28,810 nt of DNA from an uncultured Prevotellaceae bacterium (GTDB lineage Bacteria; Bacteroidota; Bacteroidia; Bacteroidales; Muribaculaceae). Positions 7,524-14,732 of the stretch are shown piece after piece. How positions within the stretch are numbered: the stretch's first letter is position 1; every line of letters starts with the position of its first letter. The notes below the pieces were generated by a model. That model had not been told where the DNA came from. It saw only the letters and a list, made by a program, of their open reading frames with translations, and did no database searches. The DNA lies in NCBI GenBank assembly GCA_937916085.1, contig CALGGO010000058.1:1-28810 (forward strand). Direction: 5' to 3'. Position numbers and translations under genes: made by a program.

Positions 7524-8009
7524 TTATTTCTTGTATTGACGCGCTAGCGCTGCCATCTCGATGGCTGCCTCGGCGGCTTCGGTGCCTTTGTTGCACAGGG
7601 CGCCGCCTGCACGGTCGAGAGCCTGATGCTCATTGTCGGTGGTAAGCACACAAAAGATGATGGGCACATCTTGCGTGGCGTTGAGCATGGCGCAGCCCTG
7701 AGTAGCGTTGTCGCACACATAGTCGAAATGCGGCGTGCCACCACGTATCACGCAGCCTATCATTATCACGGCGTCGAACTTGCCGCTGCGAGCCATCTGT
7801 GCTGCTGCAAAGGTCAATTCCACCGTTCCTGGCACACGCTGCACGGTGATGTCGTCGCGGCTGTACCCCGCCTCCACTATGCGGTCGATAGCGCCATTGA
7901 GCAGTGGCTCGGTTACCTGACTGTTCCATCGTGCCGCCACAATGCCCACTTTAAGCCCCTCAACATGAGGGAGCTCGATTGAAATGCTGTTATGTAGTTC
8001 AGTTGACAT
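7524..8009 (-). CDS. ribH: 6,7-dimethyl-8-ribityllumazine synthase
   Basis: It catalyses the penultimate step of riboflavin synthesis, condensing 5-amino-6-(ribitylamino)uracil with 3,4-dihydroxy-2-butanone 4-phosphate. The 161-residue length is normal for the icosahedral-type enzyme. Family landmarks are present: the N-terminal VGIVAARWNSQV strand, PGTVEL for the substrate loop, GCVIRGGTPHFDYVC with the conserved catalytic histidine, and the C-terminal LTTDNEHQALDRAGG segment. It lies downstream of the TPR-like gene and upstream of the dockerin gene on the same strand. The region just upstream of its ATG is made of tagttcatagttt words. Confidence 0.96.
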   Translation of the reverse strand: MSTELHNSISIELPHVEGLKVGIVAARWNSQVTEPLLNGAIDRIVEAGYSRDDITVQRVPGTVELTFAAAQMARSGKFDAVIMIGCVIRGGTPHFDYVCDNATQGCAMLNATQDVPIIFCVLTTDNEHQALDRAGGALCNKGTEAAEAAIEMAALARQYKK

Positions 8010-8145
8010 ATTTTTTATAGTTCACAGTTTATAGTTCGTTTATAGTTCATAGTTTTTCTAGAGATTCTAGAATTTCAAGAAAATCTAGATTATCTAGCAC
8101 TGGCAGACAAGGCACGCCTTGTCCCTACTTAAAACATAACACTTA
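8010..8145. repeat. Mosaic of short word repeats between the TPR-like gene and ribH
   Basis: Four unrelated blocks are joined end to end. About 8015-8058 holds tagttcatagttt variants. About 8057-8097 holds tctaga-containing words. Bases 8106-8123 form a hairpin (gacaaggc / gccttgtc, 2-base loop). About 8126-8145 holds reverse-complement copies of the word array at 3734. The hairpin has no T tract, so it is not an intrinsic terminator by itself. Confidence 0.7.
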
Positions 8146-9141
8146 CTAAAAGATGCTCTTGAGCAGGGTCATTATGTTTGTGTTCTTGTTTTTATTGTTG
8201 AGGAGGTTTTCAATTTCTATGAGTTCATTGGTGGCGTTGAGGCGCTTGGCGAGGGGGTGCAGCGACTGTAGCAGCTGCTCGGCGCTCTCGCGGCGGTTTG
8301 CCACCTTGTTAAGGGCCTTGGCTAGACCTATTGATAGCACCAGCTCTTTGTGCCCCATGTGGCTGCTCACCTTCTTCTGGTAACGCAGCGCTTTGGTGTA
8401 GTATTTTGCGGCATTGCGTCCGTTGCCCATCTCAAGCATGATGTCGCCTTCTTTCTTGAGAGAGTTGACGAGGTTGATAAGCGCCTCACGCGTCTTCTTG
8501 CTGTCGCCATTGCTGAGCATACCAGTGTAGAGCTTCACCTCGTCGTCGTAATGCTTGAGCACATTCATCTGCTGGGACTTAGAGGTGAGGATGCTCGTTG
8601 AGGCCTCGATGGCATAGAGCAGCATGGGCGAGAAGCGACGCTCATTCTTCTTCACCAGTCGCTCAAAAAGCTTCTGGCACTTGGTGAGCTCCTTCTTAGC
8701 CCTCGCCCCGTCGCCAATGCTGTTGTGTACCGACGCGAGGTTATAGAGCAGCGAAGCGAGAATCGCCAGGAAGTCCTCCTTCTTCTTGTTGGTGATTTCT
8801 GCCATTTGCATCAAGGCGTTCTCGGCGGCACCCAGCGCGAGCATGTGGTCGTTGTTAGAAATGAAGATTGTCATTCTTGCCAGCCACAGCCAGCTCACAT
8901 AGAGGCGCGGCATGTCGCTGTAGTTCTCGTCAAAGACCAGGGTGTCGATTAGCGGAGCGGCATCCTCACTACGGTCATTGGTGATGAGGTAAAACACATG
9001 CCACAGCTTCACCTCCAACATCTTGTCGCGGGTCATCGACTCAAAATCGGGCATCTTGTTGAGCTGGTCGATTTGAGCCTTGGCAACGGTGATGTCGTTA
9101 ACCAGTTTTGGGAAAGAGGCGTCTAAGAGTAAGGGCTTCAT
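8146..9141 (-). CDS. TPR-like helical protein of unknown function
   Basis: This 331-residue cytoplasmic protein is almost entirely alpha-helical. Helix pairs suggest divergent tetratricopeptide repeats, for example around LLYNLASVHNSIGDGARAKK and GDIMLEMGNGRNAAKYYTKA (residues about 140-160 and 233-252). There is no signal peptide or membrane segment. TPR folds usually mediate protein-protein contacts; the partner is unknown. The gene is first in the same-strand run with ribH, the dockerin gene and murF, but a repeat mosaic separates it from ribH. Its ATG overlaps the word tgaactatgaa of the upstream array, and its stop abuts the taagtgtta words. Confidence 0.8.
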   Translation of the reverse strand: MKPLLLDASFPKLVNDITVAKAQIDQLNKMPDFESMTRDKMLEVKLWHVFYLITNDRSEDAAPLIDTLVFDENYSDMPRLYVSWLWLARMTIFISNNDHMLALGAAENALMQMAEITNKKKEDFLAILASLLYNLASVHNSIGDGARAKKELTKCQKLFERLVKKNERRFSPMLLYAIEASTSILTSKSQQMNVLKHYDDEVKLYTGMLSNGDSKKTREALINLVNSLKKEGDIMLEMGNGRNAAKYYTKALRYQKKVSSHMGHKELVLSIGLAKALNKVANRRESAEQLLQSLHPLAKRLNATNELIEIENLLNNKNKNTNIMTLLKSIF

Positions 9142-9303
9142 AGTTCAGAGTTTAGCACTTTGCGCTGATTAGCGATTAGTTGCGCTTCGCGCGATTAGCG
9201 ATTAAAGATTGTAGAGCCATTTATCTCATCTCTGTCTTCGATAAACGAACAACGATAAACGATATATGTACTTATGTTCTTATGTCTAAAAACAGTTCAT
9301 AGT
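9142..9303. repeat. Mosaic of short word repeats upstream of the TPR-like gene
   Basis: Successive blocks are: tagttcagagttta (from 9139); gattagcgattag with the hairpin word ttgcgcttcgcgcga (about 9170-9207); cgataaacgaacaacg (about 9237-9263); an 8-base word ttatgtac/ttatgttc/ttatgtct (about 9264-9288); and agttcatagttcac (about 9294-9307). The last block runs into the stop codon of the PfkB-like gene. Confidence 0.7.
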
Positions 9304-10227
9304 TCACCCTATTTTGTGAGCTTGGGCAAAGTCGGCACTCAAAGCATTATTGTCACTTGCGGCGCAACAGGCTGCAAAATCAAAAGCGCTGTTCACCACC
9401 TCCTGCCACACTTTGGGTTCCATAAAGTCAATATCGCCGTGCTTGATGTCGCGCGCAATGAGCTGATGTATCACGCCGGCAATAAATCCTGCCTGCCAGC
9501 CCAGATGATTGTTGCTCTCACAAGAGAAAGGCACCACGGTCTTGTCGAGACCTTTGTAGATTGTGGCGCTAGTGTCGGGAGTGATGTGGATGTAGGTGGG
9601 ACCGTAGAACTTGATGTGGTTGTTATACACCTTGTCACTGTCCTGATTGGGGAACATGGTGTTGATGTCGTTGGCATGGTCGATGACGATGTTCGACACC
9701 TCAAAGTTCTCAAGTATGCTAGGCATCACTTTAGTGAGGTTAAACTGTGTGCCATGCTGGAAGCCAGGGAGATAGATGAGTATCGCCTTGCGCTCGGCGG
9801 CATAGCTCAGCAAGTCGTAGAGCCTCTCGCGCTGAGGCTGGTCGATGGCATAATAGGAGCCAAAGAGCACGATGTCGTCCTCATCGATGCGTGGCCATAT
9901 CACGTTGAAACGGGTGGCGGGATACTCGCCATAGTTCACTATCATGTCTTGCTCGCCGTCCTCTTTGAAGATTGCGGCAAAAGGCGTGGAACCATCGGTA
10001 TATCGGTCTATCGATTTAGTATCTACATTATGTTTTTCAAAGAAATCTACAACCCAGTCTCCCACCTTGTCGGTGCAGCACTCGCTGACCATCGACACGG
10101 GGAGTCCCAAATCGCCGAGTGCCGCGGCAGTGTTGCTCACGCGCCCTCCCACAAAGGCACTCACGGGTTGGTGATTGTGATAAACGGTGTCGAGAATCGA
10201 CTCTCCTATGGTAATGATTTTTCGCAT
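9304..10227 (-). CDS. PfkB-fold sugar kinase family protein, probably catalytically impaired
   Basis: This 307-residue protein has the PfkB/ribokinase fold. The N-terminal substrate half is well kept: ITIGESILD, FVGGRVSNTAAALGDLG, GSTPFAAIF. In active members the C-terminal half carries a G-A-G-D motif with the catalytic Asp. Here the equivalent segment reads NNHLGWQAGFIAGV, with Gln245 where the catalytic Asp should be. The usual YDPNFR segment is replaced by YLPGFQ. I infer a pseudokinase or an enzyme with changed chemistry. It follows the arabinose-5-phosphate isomerase on the same strand, separated by tandem arrays. Its TGA stop is inside a gtgaactatgaac word of the following mosaic. Confidence 0.85.
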   Translation of the reverse strand: MRKIITIGESILDTVYHNHQPVSAFVGGRVSNTAAALGDLGLPVSMVSECCTDKVGDWVVDFFEKHNVDTKSIDRYTDGSTPFAAIFKEDGEQDMIVNYGEYPATRFNVIWPRIDEDDIVLFGSYYAIDQPQRERLYDLLSYAAERKAILIYLPGFQHGTQFNLTKVMPSILENFEVSNIVIDHANDINTMFPNQDSDKVYNNHIKFYGPTYIHITPDTSATIYKGLDKTVVPFSCESNNHLGWQAGFIAGVIHQLIARDIKHGDIDFMEPKVWQEVVNSAFDFAACCAASDNNALSADFAQAHKIG

Positions 10228-10260
10228 TTTTTATGTTAGTTTTTTTATTGTTTCTAGTTA

Positions 10261-10356
10261 TTGAGCGGACGAGGTTTCGAGCGGTCGAGCGGTCGAGCGG
10301 TCGAGCAGTCGAGCAGTCGAGTTCTCGAGCTATCGAGCTATCGAGTTTTCGAGCAT
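10261..10356. repeat. 8-bp tandem repeat (tcgagNNN), 12 copies
   Basis: Twelve contiguous 8-base units run from 10261: ttgagcgg, acgaggtt, then ten units beginning tcgag and ending cgg, cag, ttc, cta, ttt or cat. Every unit after the second contains the palindrome TCGA. The array lies between the isomerase and PfkB-like genes, and the isomerase stop codon falls inside it. Confidence 0.92.
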
Positions 10357-10992
10357 TCTGCATTCCGCGTTCTGCATTCTGCATTGTGCATTATCTAATC
10401 GGCTCTTGCGGCCCAGGTAGCCGCCATGGTGTCGCTTGGCATAATCCTCGCGGGTGAAGCCTGTGGCTTTCATCGTGTTCACTACCAGCACATCGCCCAT
10501 CACGGTCATCATGGTGGTGGAGGTGGTGGGGGTGAGTCCCAGCGGACACACCTCGGGAGCGCCGCCAGTGGCGAGGCACACGTCGGCAAGCTGTGCCAGC
10601 TCGCTGTCGGGGTTGCCGGTTATCACGATTATGGGAAGCTGGCTATACAACTCCTTGGCGAGCGACACGAGGGCCACTATCTCGGTGGTGCGCCCCGAGT
10701 TGGAGAGCAGCAGCATCACGTCACCAGGCTGCAGCACGCCCAAGTCGCCATGCTGCGCCTCGCTGGGATGCAGAAATATGGCGGGTATGCCCGTCGAGGA
10801 GAAAGTTGTGGCGATGTTGTCGGCAATCTGTCCACATTTTCCCATGCCCGAAGTCACGAGTTTCCCACCCTTGTCATGCACGCGTCGCACAATCAGCTCC
10901 ACGGCTTTCTCATATCCATCGGTGACGGGAATGTTGCTTATCGCCTCACTCTCGGCAGCCAGGATTTCTATCATAGTTTGCTTAACGTCCAT
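10330..10992 (-). CDS. Arabinose-5-phosphate isomerase, single SIS domain
   Basis: It interconverts D-ribulose 5-phosphate and D-arabinose 5-phosphate, the first step of KDO synthesis for lipopolysaccharide. The SIS domain shows SGMGKCGQIADNIA, the SEAQHGDLG motif with the active-site histidine of this family, SNSGRTTEI and IVITGN. The CBS pair found in E. coli KdsD/KpsF is absent; single-domain enzymes of this kind are known from Bacteroides. The ATG at 10992 is preferred to the TTG at 10998 because of the promoter at 11014-11046. The family should end near the YLGRKSR segment; here about 20 further residues (AQCRMQNAECRM-type) are translated from the repeats at 10330-10391. PfkB-like gene lies downstream. 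Confidence 0.9.
   Translation of the reverse strand: MDVKQTMIEILAAESEAISNIPVTDGYEKAVELIVRRVHDKGGKLVTSGMGKCGQIADNIATTFSSTGIPAIFLHPSEAQHGDLGVLQPGDVMLLLSNSGRTTEIVALVSLAKELYSQLPIIVITGNPDSELAQLADVCLATGGAPEVCPLGLTPTTSTTMMTVMGDVLVVNTMKATGFTREDYAKRHHGGYLGRKSRLDNAQCRMQNAECRMLENSIAR
10357..10391. repeat. 7-bp tandem repeat (tctgcat), 5 copies
   Basis: Five 7-base units (tctgcat, tccgcgt, tctgcat, tctgcat, tgtgcat) directly follow the 8-base array. They are read through in frame by the isomerase gene and give its extra C-terminal residues. Confidence 0.9.
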
Positions 10993-11013
10993 AGTCAACC
11001 ATTTTTTCGGTAT

Positions 11014-11046
11014 GCAAAGTTACGGCAACAATGCTAAAAAAACAAA
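11014..11046 (-). promoter_or_regulatory. Promoter (TTTG, 20-base spacer, TAACTTTGC)
   Basis: On the minus strand TTTG (11046-11043) and TAACTTTGC (11022-11014) are 20 bases apart, a near-ideal Bacteroides primary promoter. Transcription should begin about 15 bases before the ATG at 10992. Confidence 0.8.
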
Positions 11047-11135
11047 GATTACGGCTTTTTTCTAAGAAAAAAGGATTGTAACGGCTGCCAAAAACAGTAA
11101 ATAACTCAGAATATATTTTTCAAAAGTGCCTTGAA

Positions 11136-11168
11136 TTTGTGGCTTTGCAAAAAATATATTATCTTTGC
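11136..11168 (+). promoter_or_regulatory. Promoter (TTTG, 20-base spacer, TATCTTTGC)
   Basis: TTTG at 11136-11139 and TATCTTTGC at 11160-11168 are 20 bases apart. It predicts a start of transcription near 11175 and a leader of about 70 bases before the ATG at 11248. Confidence 0.8.
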
Positions 11169-11247
11169 GATGTGATCGTTTCGCATCAGTATCAATATGC
11201 TTGATATCACAAATCATTTTTTTATTAACTTTTTAACCCTATTTCTC

Positions 11248-12678
11248 ATGAAGAAAATTTTTACTCTATGCTTTATGGCTGTTGCCTTGATGGCAAGCGC
11301 CAACACCTACACACTTAGTCAGCTCGCCGAGCTGGTTCCAGCTCTTGAGGATGGCACTGGTGTTGCCGTGGTTGATGGAGCTTATGTCATCCAATTGCCA
11401 GCTTCGCTGCCCGACGGCGTTAGCGGACTTGGATATGACGACAACAACATCGTGCTCACCAAGACCTACTTCACCATCAATGGCGACCTTATCATCAGCG
11501 AAGGCGAGACGCTGCTCTTTGCCGGCTCAGCAACGATGGAAATCAATGGCAACCTCACCATCACCAATGCCACCATTGGTGCCGCCGAAGGCTCGGAAGG
11601 CACTGCTAAGGGCTTCCGCATGTATCAGGAAGGCGCGTCGGCAACTATCACCGGCAGCACCTTCAACTACGTGGGCATCAACTATGGCAACGGCACCGAG
11701 GAAGGCTGCCTCACCGCCACCGGTTGCACCTTCAACAACCACAACACCAAGGGCGGTAATGCCGTTATCAACTTCACCTCTCTGAGCAAGGGCAACCTGG
11801 TTCAGGATTGCGTATTTGAGAATCCCACCCTCTCGGCAGTGGCAAGTGGCGCCAACGTGGCTTGCGGCATCACCATCAAGGACAACGTCATCAACAAGCC
11901 TACTGCCAGCACCCGCCTCTATCCCGGCATCAACATGAGCGCTACAGGTCCTTACGACATCGTTATTGACGGCAATGAGGTACACGGAGCAGCCGCCGAG
12001 ACTCGCTCTGGTGGCATCGCACTGGCTTGCCTGCTTGGCAATCCTCCCACAGGAACTCTTTATGTTACCAACAACTTTGTTGAGGATTGTTCTTATGGCA
12101 TCACCCTCACCGGTCCAGGCAATGTGCGCATGATTGGAAACACCGTGCTCAACAACAAGTACATCGCCAACCCTAACAATGGTGGTAGCGGTCTTAACAT
12201 CACCTGCAACTCGGCAAACGTGATAGCCAAGGCCTACATGCAGGACAACCACATCGAGGGCAACGTGTGGGGCGTTACTGTTATCGGCAACGTTGACATC
12301 AACGCAGGCTACGTAGAGGAGGCAAGAGAAATGGAGTACAACCCAGGCGGAAACGTGTTTATCGACAACGGCAATGGCGACCCCTACGTGAAGTATGACT
12401 GGTACAATAACACCGCTAACACCACCTACGCTCAAGGCAACACCTGGAACGTAGAGGTTCAAGATTTTGAGCATATCGCTGAGGTGATTGTTGACAATGC
12501 CGACAACTCATCACTCGGAGAGGTTATCTACATGCCAGCAGCAGCACAAACCGCTATCAGCAACATCAATGTTGACAACAATGGCAGCAGCCAGAGCTAC
12601 AACATCCTGGGCCAGCCCGTTGACAGCAACTACCGTGGCATCGTAATCGAAAACGGAAAGAAAATCTTGGTTAAATAA
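11248..12678 (+). CDS. Secreted parallel beta-helix-like protein with C-terminal sorting-like tail
   Basis: This 476-residue protein has a signal peptide (MKKIFTLCFMAVALMASA). The middle, about residues 70-400, has many short repeated strands with N-G-N and ITN/VTNN ladders (for example MEINGNLTITNATIG and IVIDGNEVHG), typical of right-handed parallel beta-helix proteins such as pectate-lyase-like or right-handed beta-helix-domain proteins. The last 35 residues (ISNINVDN, then YNILGQPV and a terminal NGKKILVK) resemble the short C-terminal domain shared by many Bacteroidales secreted proteins and thought to serve sorting or surface attachment. No catalytic residues can be assigned. The ATG at 11248 is chosen over 11197 because it begins the signal peptide. 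A terminator follows at 12821. Confidence 0.82.
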   Translation: MKKIFTLCFMAVALMASANTYTLSQLAELVPALEDGTGVAVVDGAYVIQLPASLPDGVSGLGYDDNNIVLTKTYFTINGDLIISEGETLLFAGSATMEINGNLTITNATIGAAEGSEGTAKGFRMYQEGASATITGSTFNYVGINYGNGTEEGCLTATGCTFNNHNTKGGNAVINFTSLSKGNLVQDCVFENPTLSAVASGANVACGITIKDNVINKPTASTRLYPGINMSATGPYDIVIDGNEVHGAAAETRSGGIALACLLGNPPTGTLYVTNNFVEDCSYGITLTGPGNVRMIGNTVLNNKYIANPNNGGSGLNITCNSANVIAKAYMQDNHIEGNVWGVTVIGNVDINAGYVEEAREMEYNPGGNVFIDNGNGDPYVKYDWYNNTANTTYAQGNTWNVEVQDFEHIAEVIVDNADNSSLGEVIYMPAAAQTAISNINVDNNGSSQSYNILGQPVDSNYRGIVIENGKKILVK

Positions 12679-12820
12679 TGCATAATTAATTTGCTCATCA
12701 ACTCTATTACTTATAAATTTTCCAAGGTTTCACAAAAAAAAAGAAAGTTTGAGAGCAAAGCTCAATCTCATTGTTTTCTAACAACTGAGAAACTTTCAGG
12801 TATCACTTACTGAGAAGAAG

Positions 12821-12856
12821 AGTGTGCATCGGTTTATTCTTGATGCACACTTTTTT
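12821..12856 (+). terminator. Intrinsic terminator
   Basis: A perfect 10-base-pair stem (agtgtgcatc / gatgcacact) with an 11-base loop is followed by a run of T. It ends transcription from the beta-helix gene. Confidence 0.88.
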
Positions 12857-12984
12857 CATTTCAGGACACAGTCTCATCTTAATCAAATAACTACTAATGC
12901 TTGATAATCTCAATCTTAGTGCCAATTCGTTGAAATTAGTGGTTTTTTGTTGTTCTTGTATGATAATAACTAAAAACTTTTAAC

Positions 12985-12993
12985 TATCTTTGC
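12985..12993 (+). promoter_or_regulatory. -7 box (TATCTTTGC) of the cotransporter gene
   Basis: TATCTTTGC matches the consensus and lies 41 bases before the ATG at 13035. No upstream TTTG box at the right spacing is evident. Confidence 0.6.
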
Positions 12994-13034
12994 ACAAAAT
13001 AAAAAGAATAAAGTAACCATCTAACTATTAACTT

Positions 13035-14732
13035 ATGTCTATCTGGGTAGTTTTCAAGCTTATTGGCTCGCTGGCGTTGCTCATGTTCGGTATGAAGTCA
13101 ATGAGCGAGAGTCTTCAAAAGATGGCGGGTCCACAGCTGCGCCGTGTGCTAGGCGCCATGACCACCAACCGTTTCACGGGAATGCTCACCGGTGTCGCCG
13201 TTACAGCAGCAGTACAGAGTTCTACTGCCACCACGCTGATGACCGTGTCGTTTGTCAATGCCGGTTTGTTGACACTGGTGCAGGCCATCTCGGTGATTAT
13301 GGGAGCCCACATCGGAACTACCGTGACAGCATGGATTATGAGCCTTGGCTTCTCGTTCAATATCACCGACTTTGTCTATCCTGCGTTCTTCTTAGGCATC
13401 ATCTTGATTTATATGAAGAAACGCCGCGTGATAGGCGATTTCCTCTTTGGTGTGGCATTCCTATTCTTGGGATTGGGGACACTCAAGGAAACGGGCTTCA
13501 GTTTCGTGCAAGATCCTACCATGAGCGAATCTATCAAGGCATTCTTCTCTAATTTCAACCAACCCACATTCTGGAACTCTCTGCTGTTCTTGGTAATAGG
13601 TAGTGTGCTCACCCTGTGCGTGCAGTCGAGTGCCGCTATGATGGCAATCACCATGATTCTGTGTTCGACCGGTGTACTGAGCATTGACCAGGGTATTATG
13701 CTTGTCCTGGGCGAGAACATAGGTACCACTATCACTTCTAACATTGTAGCTATGGGAGCCAACGTGCAGGCTCGGCGAGCTGCCTTCGCCCACTTGACGA
13801 CCAACGTGATAGGTGTGACATGGGCGTTGATACTGCTGCAACCATTCTTGAACTTAGTATGCGGCTTCGTGGGATATGAACGTGGTGCTACCGATGCCGC
13901 CAATCTTGCCAAGATCTCGGTGGTGCTCGCCGCTTTCCACTCGGCATTCAACATCACTAACACCTTCTTGCTCATCTGGTTCGTGCCACAGATTGAGAAG
14001 TTTGTTTGCAAGGTTATCAAGCCTCGCCGTGTGGATGAGGAAGATGACTTCAAGCTGCATTTCATCACCGCAGGCCTCATGAAGACCCCCGAGCTCTCGG
14101 TGCTTGAGGCACAGAAGGAAATCAAGTCGTTTGGAGAGCGCATTCAAAGTATGTTTGGGATGACTCGAGAACTACTCGACGAGGAAGACAAAGACAATTT
14201 TGTGAAACTATTTTCACGCATCGAGAAATATGAGGAGATAAGCGACCAGATGGAAGTAGATATCGCCAACTATCTGCACGACGTGAGCGATGCCCACCTG
14301 AGCGATGAGACCAAGGCCAAGATGCGTGCCATGTTGCGTGAGATTTCTGAGATCGAGAGCATTGGCGACAGCTGCTATAAGATAGCACGCATCATCAACC
14401 GCTATCGCACCAGCAAAGAACAGTTCACCGAAAATCAAATCAAGAACATCAAGACCATGATGGAGCTCGTAGATAACAGCCTCACCGAGATGAACAAAAT
14501 GCTGGTGGGATACAAGGAAAGCAACGACATCAACCGAGCTTATAACCTCGAGAACGAGATTGACAACTACCGCGACATGATCAAGGCCGAGAACTTCAAC
14601 GATGTCAACGAGCAGAAGTACAGCTACTCCATCGGCACCATGTACAGCGACTTCTTCGACGAGTGCGAGACCGTTGGCGACTATGTCCTCAACGTGGTAG
14701 AAGCCCGCATGGGAGTCAAGAAGAAAGACTAA
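13035..14732 (+). CDS. Na+/phosphate cotransporter (NptA/YjbB family) with PhoU-like domain
   Basis: This 565-residue inner-membrane protein is predicted to move phosphate with sodium. Two inverted Na/Pi cotransporter repeats carry the family's QSS motifs at residues 61-64 (QSSTATT) and 197-200 (QSSAAMM), each followed by a small-residue hydrophobic helix. About nine hydrophobic segments lie before residue 340. Residues about 350-560 are soluble and helical, resembling PhoU, as in other members of this group. Length is typical. The final TAA overlaps the stop codon of the convergent MBOAT gene. Confidence 0.92.
   Translation: MSIWVVFKLIGSLALLMFGMKSMSESLQKMAGPQLRRVLGAMTTNRFTGMLTGVAVTAAVQSSTATTLMTVSFVNAGLLTLVQAISVIMGAHIGTTVTAWIMSLGFSFNITDFVYPAFFLGIILIYMKKRRVIGDFLFGVAFLFLGLGTLKETGFSFVQDPTMSESIKAFFSNFNQPTFWNSLLFLVIGSVLTLCVQSSAAMMAITMILCSTGVLSIDQGIMLVLGENIGTTITSNIVAMGANVQARRAAFAHLTTNVIGVTWALILLQPFLNLVCGFVGYERGATDAANLAKISVVLAAFHSAFNITNTFLLIWFVPQIEKFVCKVIKPRRVDEEDDFKLHFITAGLMKTPELSVLEAQKEIKSFGERIQSMFGMTRELLDEEDKDNFVKLFSRIEKYEEISDQMEVDIANYLHDVSDAHLSDETKAKMRAMLREISEIESIGDSCYKIARIINRYRTSKEQFTENQIKNIKTMMELVDNSLTEMNKMLVGYKESNDINRAYNLENEIDNYRDMIKAENFNDVNEQKYSYSIGTMYSDFFDECETVGDYVLNVVEARMGVKKKD

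Larger units (their letters stand above)
12679..13034. other. Gap between the beta-helix and cotransporter genes
   Basis: It holds an AT-rich stretch, a weak long-loop inverted repeat (gaaagttt near 12743 and aaactttc near 12790), the terminator at 12821-12856, a cttagtg...aaattagtgg word block at about 12914-12947 (also found at 19125 and 21757), and the -7 box at 12985. No gene is seen. Confidence 0.6.

Noticed and set aside
10261..10391. Possible CRISPR array
   Set aside because: The units are 7 and 8 bases with no unique spacers, so this is a plain tandem repeat. No cas gene is present.
11527..12474. 315-codon open frame on minus, opposite the beta-helix gene
   Set aside because: Its valine-rich translation follows from the antisense of Asn/Thr/Gly-rich codons; there is no promoter or recognisable motif.
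12743..12797. Terminator from gaaagttt / aaactttc
   Set aside because: The loop is about 40 bases and no T tract follows; the hairpin at 12821 is a much better terminator.
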